Source: Streptoverticillium olivoreticuli subsp. olivoreticuli
GTDB taxonomy: Bacteria > Actinomycetota > Actinomycetes > Streptomycetales > Streptomycetaceae
Direction of reading: 5' to 3'
DNA length: 64,000 nt
NCBI RefSeq assembly: GCF_003391135.1
Contig: NZ_CP031455.1
Coordinates: forward strand, 5,068,001-5,132,000
Part shown: positions 61,177-64,000 of the stretch, piece by piece
How the letters are laid out: each line of letters begins with the position of its first letter
Numbering within the stretch: the first letter of the stretch is position 1
Notes under the pieces: model-generated
What the model was told of the DNA's origin: nothing
Database searches by the model: none
Seen by the model: only the letters and a program-made list of their open reading frames with translations
Program-made: the position numbers and the translations under genes

Positions 61177-62049
61177 TCACTCCGGCCGGTGATCCGGGCC
61201 GCCGTAGTCGGGGCTGGTGAAGTCGGGGCTGGTGTAGCGCGGGCGGACGTGCGGGGAGGACTCGCTGTCGGGGCTGGAGAAGCCGGGGCGGGAGTACCCC
61301 AGGTGCGGGGTGCGGCTGTGGCTCTCCTGCTGCCTCGGGACGTACGAGGAAGGCGTGTTGACCGGGGCGTTGGCCAGTGCTTCGCGGAGGAAGGGCAGTA
61401 TGCCGCGGTGGAGCAGCGCCTGCCGCCAGGCCTCCCCGGCCCGGTCCGCCTCCTCGCTCAGGCCCATCCCCCGCGCGTCGCTGCCCTCGCCGACGCCGTT
61501 GCGCAGGGCGGTCACCACCATGCCGATCATGGCGACGAGCGCGCCCGCGGCGGTGAGCCCGGCGAACCACCAGCCGATGGTGATCATCGAGTCGGCGACG
61601 GACGGGTCGGTGCCGACCGTGCGCAGCACATAGCCGACGAAGAGGAAGACCAGCGCGGCTATCCCGGCGAGAACGGGGGCCAGCACGGCGAGGACCGCGC
61701 CCGCGCCCGCGCCGGAGGACTCCACGATCTCGCCGTCCGAGGCGGCGAATCCATCGGGGGCGTTTTCGTCACCGTGCGCGCCCCCGGCGCTCACGGTCTG
61801 GGGGTGCACGCTCGTGGAGAGCGCGCGCACGGCGTCGCGCGCCTTTACGTAGGTCTGGTATTCGGTCGTCGCGCATGCCGAGATGGCGGACATGGCGTTG
61901 AGCGCCATGGTGCGCAGCTGTTCTGCGTTGAGCCGCTGTCCTATCGCGGCGGCCAGTTCCGGGTCATGGTCCGCGGTACGCAACGCCTGGTCGAGAACCC
62001 GCTCGAATTCCGGGCGGTCCTCGGCCAGCAGGTGCGGAGCGCTGTTCAT
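61177..62049 (-). CDS. Membrane protein of unknown function
   Basis: 290 residues from the ATG at 62049 (GGGGGA upstream; ATG 62055 is an alternative). A helical N-terminal part (~1-75, LLAEDRPEFERVLDQALRTA) lies before two membrane helices (VLAVLAPVLAGIAALVFLFVGY and WWFAGLTAAGALVAMIGMVV). The C-terminal tail contains SPD-type repeats (RPGFSSPDSE, YTSPDFTSPDYGGPDH). No family recognised. Confidence 0.82.
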   Translation of the reverse strand: MNSAPHLLAEDRPEFERVLDQALRTADHDPELAAAIGQRLNAEQLRTMALNAMSAISACATTEYQTYVKARDAVRALSTSVHPQTVSAGGAHGDENAPDGFAASDGEIVESSGAGAGAVLAVLAPVLAGIAALVFLFVGYVLRTVGTDPSVADSMITIGWWFAGLTAAGALVAMIGMVVTALRNGVGEGSDARGMGLSEEADRAGEAWRQALLHRGILPFLREALANAPVNTPSSYVPRQQESHSRTPHLGYSRPGFSSPDSESSPHVRPRYTSPDFTSPDYGGPDHRPE

Positions 62050-62236
62050 GTGCATCCCCCGATGCTCCGTAGGGCCTTCTTGCCGGCTTACACCGGGCAG
62101 TGGGCGGAAACGGAGGAGAGCCTGCTACGGATAAGCCGATGGTAGAGCGGTACCGGCGCGCGGTGACAGTGTGTTTCGTGAATTGCCCCGCGCCGGTGGA
62201 ACTCCCTACCTGCCCGGGCGCTTACCCGCTGAACCC

Positions 62237-63325
62237 TCACCCACCCAGAGGAAGTTGCACCACCAGCAGTTTTCCGGCCATCGTGACCCCGCCGTCCATC
62301 GCGAGCGCGAGCCCGTCCGCGTACAGATGAGGTCCGTCGACGGCGGGCGCGCCGCCGTCCTCGTCGTCCGCGTCCTCCGTGCCGACCTCGCCCAGCAGAT
62401 ACGGAATCGGGCTGTGGCCGTGCACGAGGCGGCGGCCGCCGTAGGTGTCCAGCAGCTCGCGAACGGCCATCGGCCCGGCCTCGTCGCGGAAGGCGAACCG
62501 CTTGGTGAACTTGCGGAACAGGTCCCAGCACTCGTCGGGGTCGTTGCGCTGGAGCGCCTCGGTGACGGCGTCGTTGACGGCCTCGATGGAGTCGCCGAAC
62601 TCGAGGTAGGCGGTGGTGTCGGAGTGCACGAGCAGGTGCCCGTCCTCCTCGGCCATCGCGTCGAGCCGCGACATCCACTGGAGGTGGTGGTCCTCCAGGC
62701 GCTCCATGTCGGTGCGCTGGCCGCCGTTGAGCAGCCACGCGGCCTGGAAGGAGGCGGTGCCCGCACCGGAGTTGACCGGCGTGTCGGCGAACCGCTTGGC
62801 GCCGATGATCAGCAGCTCGTGGTTGCCCATGAGGGCCTTGCAGTAGCCGCCGGCGGCCGCGGCCTCGGCGGACAGCCGCATCACGAGGTCGATCACGCCG
62901 ACGCCGTCCGGGCCGCGGTCGGTGAAGTCGCCGAGGAACCACAGGCGCGCGTTGCCCGCGCACCAGCTGCCGTTCGCGTCGATGAGCCCCTGGGCCTCCA
63001 GCGCGGCGTGCAGCTGGTCGAGGTAGCCGTGGACGTCGCCCACGACGAAGAGCGGCCCGAGGCCGGGGCGCGGGGCCGCGTGGTGCTCGGTGAGGGGCGT
63101 CAGCGCGACGGTCGGCACGTCGTCGGGGACGGCCTGGCCGATGACGGGCAGGTCGCGCTCGGTGGGGGTGTAGCCCTCCGGGGCGGCCGTCGGCGGCTGC
63201 ACGGGCGGGGCCGCCCGGTCGTACGGAGGCGTGGGGGCATGCGGAGGGGGCGCGGCATACCCGGGGAAGGGCGGCATCGCCGCCGTGGTCCGTGCCGCGG
63301 GTCCCTGACCGGCCCCCTGAGTCAT
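62237..63325 (-). CDS. PPP-family metallophosphatase
   Basis: 362 residues. A Pro-rich leader (~1-90) precedes the catalytic domain with GDVHGYLDQLHAAL, GDFTDRGPDGVGVIDLVMRL, LMGNHELLI and VHGHSPIPYL, the GDxHG, GDxxDRG, GNHE and GH metal motifs. This class includes bacterial Ser/Thr phosphatases and ApaH-type enzymes. ATG 63325 has GGAGGGG upstream; ATGs at 63340 and 63355 are alternatives. Confidence 0.9.
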   Translation of the reverse strand: MTQGAGQGPAARTTAAMPPFPGYAAPPPHAPTPPYDRAAPPVQPPTAAPEGYTPTERDLPVIGQAVPDDVPTVALTPLTEHHAAPRPGLGPLFVVGDVHGYLDQLHAALEAQGLIDANGSWCAGNARLWFLGDFTDRGPDGVGVIDLVMRLSAEAAAAGGYCKALMGNHELLIIGAKRFADTPVNSGAGTASFQAAWLLNGGQRTDMERLEDHHLQWMSRLDAMAEEDGHLLVHSDTTAYLEFGDSIEAVNDAVTEALQRNDPDECWDLFRKFTKRFAFRDEAGPMAVRELLDTYGGRRLVHGHSPIPYLLGEVGTEDADDEDGGAPAVDGPHLYADGLALAMDGGVTMAGKLLVVQLPLGG

Positions 63326-63607
63326 CGACCCCTCCACCATCGCGCCGCCGTGCACCTTGTGGACCTTGCCTGGTCGACGGCGGTCCGTGGTGTCGTGCGC
63401 CCATCATAGGAATGACCGTCGCGCCTTGTGACGCACCAGGGGCCGTCAATCGGGGCGGGAGGGTGCGCGCGCCGGTCATTTCTCCCCAATTGAGTCATTC
63501 GCCCATGGGTCTCCGCGCCCCTCGCGCCCTCCTCGCGGCTTTGCCGAAGGTGTGGCGGCCCGGAAACGGCGCGTTGACCCCGAGGCCCTCCGCGGGCCTG
63601 CCCGGCC

Positions 63608-63640
63608 CGGGGTCAGCCCGGGGCGGGGTCAGCCCGGGGC
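63608..63640. repeat. Tandem 16-bp repeat at the lacI-type gene end
   Basis: CGGGGTCAGCCCGGGG repeated twice, ending at about 63640, covering the regulator's stop codon. It lies in a 303-bp gene-poor spacer (63326-63628) otherwise without visible features. Confidence 0.6.
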
Positions 63641-64000
63641 GGGGCCGCGCGGCGGGCTGACCGTGGTGCGCGGCCGGCGGCGCTGCGAGGAGGTCCGGAC
63701 GATCAGCTCCGTCGGTATCACCTGCTCGACCGGCTGCCCGCTGTCGAGCCCTTCGATGGCGTCGATGAGGAGCTGGACGACCGCCGTGCCGATGCGCCGG
63801 GGCTTGAGGGACAGGGTGGTGACGGGCGGCTCCGTGGCGGCGTAGACCGTGGACTCGCTGCAGCAGACGAGCAGGAGGTCGTCGGGGACGCGCAGGCCGT
63901 AGCGGCGGGCGGCGGCGAGCAGGTCCGTGCCGTTGGGGTCGAACAGGCCGTAGACGGCGTCCGGCCGGTCGGGGCGGGCGAGCAGCCGGTCGGCGGCCAC
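63629..64000 (-). CDS. LacI-family regulator (C-terminal part, cut by window edge)
   Basis: 124 codons of the C-terminal effector domain: DAVYGLFDPNGTDLLAAARR then LRVPDDLLLVCCSESTVYAATEPPVTTLSLKPRRIG and LLIDAIEGLDSG, the standard end of LacI/GalR proteins (Peripla_BP_3). The DNA-binding half lies beyond position 64000. The inducer cannot be told. Confidence 0.88.
   Translation of the reverse strand: MAADRLLARPDRPDAVYGLFDPNGTDLLAAARRYGLRVPDDLLLVCCSESTVYAATEPPVTTLSLKPRRIGTAVVQLLIDAIEGLDSGQPVEQVIPTELIVRTSSQRRRPRTTVSPPRGPAPG

Overview
The window is the central chromosomal origin region of a Streptomyces or a very close relative. The evidence is very high G+C coding sequence with GTG/TTG starts, the block recF-gnd-dnaN-oriC-dnaA-rpmH-rnpA-yidD-yidC-jag-rsmG-parAB, many copies of the ParB site GTTTCACGTGAAAC, and genes typical of sporulating streptomycetes (ssgA, femX, ECF sigma with trxBA). 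No transposon, prophage, CRISPR array or tRNA/rRNA gene was seen. The species cannot be named from the sequence alone.

Layout. 1-5497 (mostly minus): 3' part of recF is missing at the left edge, then gnd, dnaN, a 0.95-kb oriC full of DnaA boxes, and dnaA. 5923-11754 (plus): rpmH, rnpA, yidD, yidC, jag, rsmG, parA, parB, so ribosome/RNase P, membrane insertion and chromosome segregation. 12751-22308 (minus): a co-directional run that reads, in transcription order, DUF6049-type secreted protein, MurJ, MurJ-associated pseudokinase, ECF sigma, anti-sigma, thioredoxin reductase, thioredoxin. It mirrors the mycobacterial Rv3909-mviN-sigM-rsmA-trxB2-trxC cluster, but the MurJ and pseudokinase parts are separate genes. 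22516-31915: cca, an MFS exporter, padR-ino1, a bifunctional PBP and a GT87-like membrane glycosyltransferase. 31950-38071: an alanine-racemase-like gene and femX (lipid II branching), the rpsF-ssb-rpsR-rplI operon, and a MATE transporter. 38541-40037: replicative helicase dnaB behind a cluster of DnaA boxes.

40070-54655 is accessory-type housekeeping: a MerR/thioredoxin pair, a serine hydrolase, a class V aminotransferase, a TetR regulator with a zinc-finger-like tail, divergent MarR/MFS with a GlcG/HbpS protein, a SEDS protein, a HAD phosphatase, a flavohemoglobin with a long disordered leader, a Nudix hydrolase, a LysR regulator, a Cys/Met PLP lyase, a phage-holin-like membrane protein and a cupin. 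54841-64000: DUF5326, ssgA (without its usual regulator ssgR beside it), a flotillin with a small NfeD-like partner and a YibE/F protein, thiC behind a TPP riboswitch, a membrane protein, a PPP-type metallophosphatase and a LacI-type regulator cut by the right edge.

Themes. Eleven parS or parS-like sites lie between 9.4 and 24.1 kb. Three perfect sites lie exactly 36 bp apart inside the anti-sigma gene and encode VSRET peptides. Others sit in or beside terminator-like hairpins. Consensus DnaA boxes occur outside oriC upstream of dnaA, parA, the pseudokinase gene, the GT87 gene and dnaB. The last 34 bp around the dnaN stop are perfectly duplicated just downstream of the gene.
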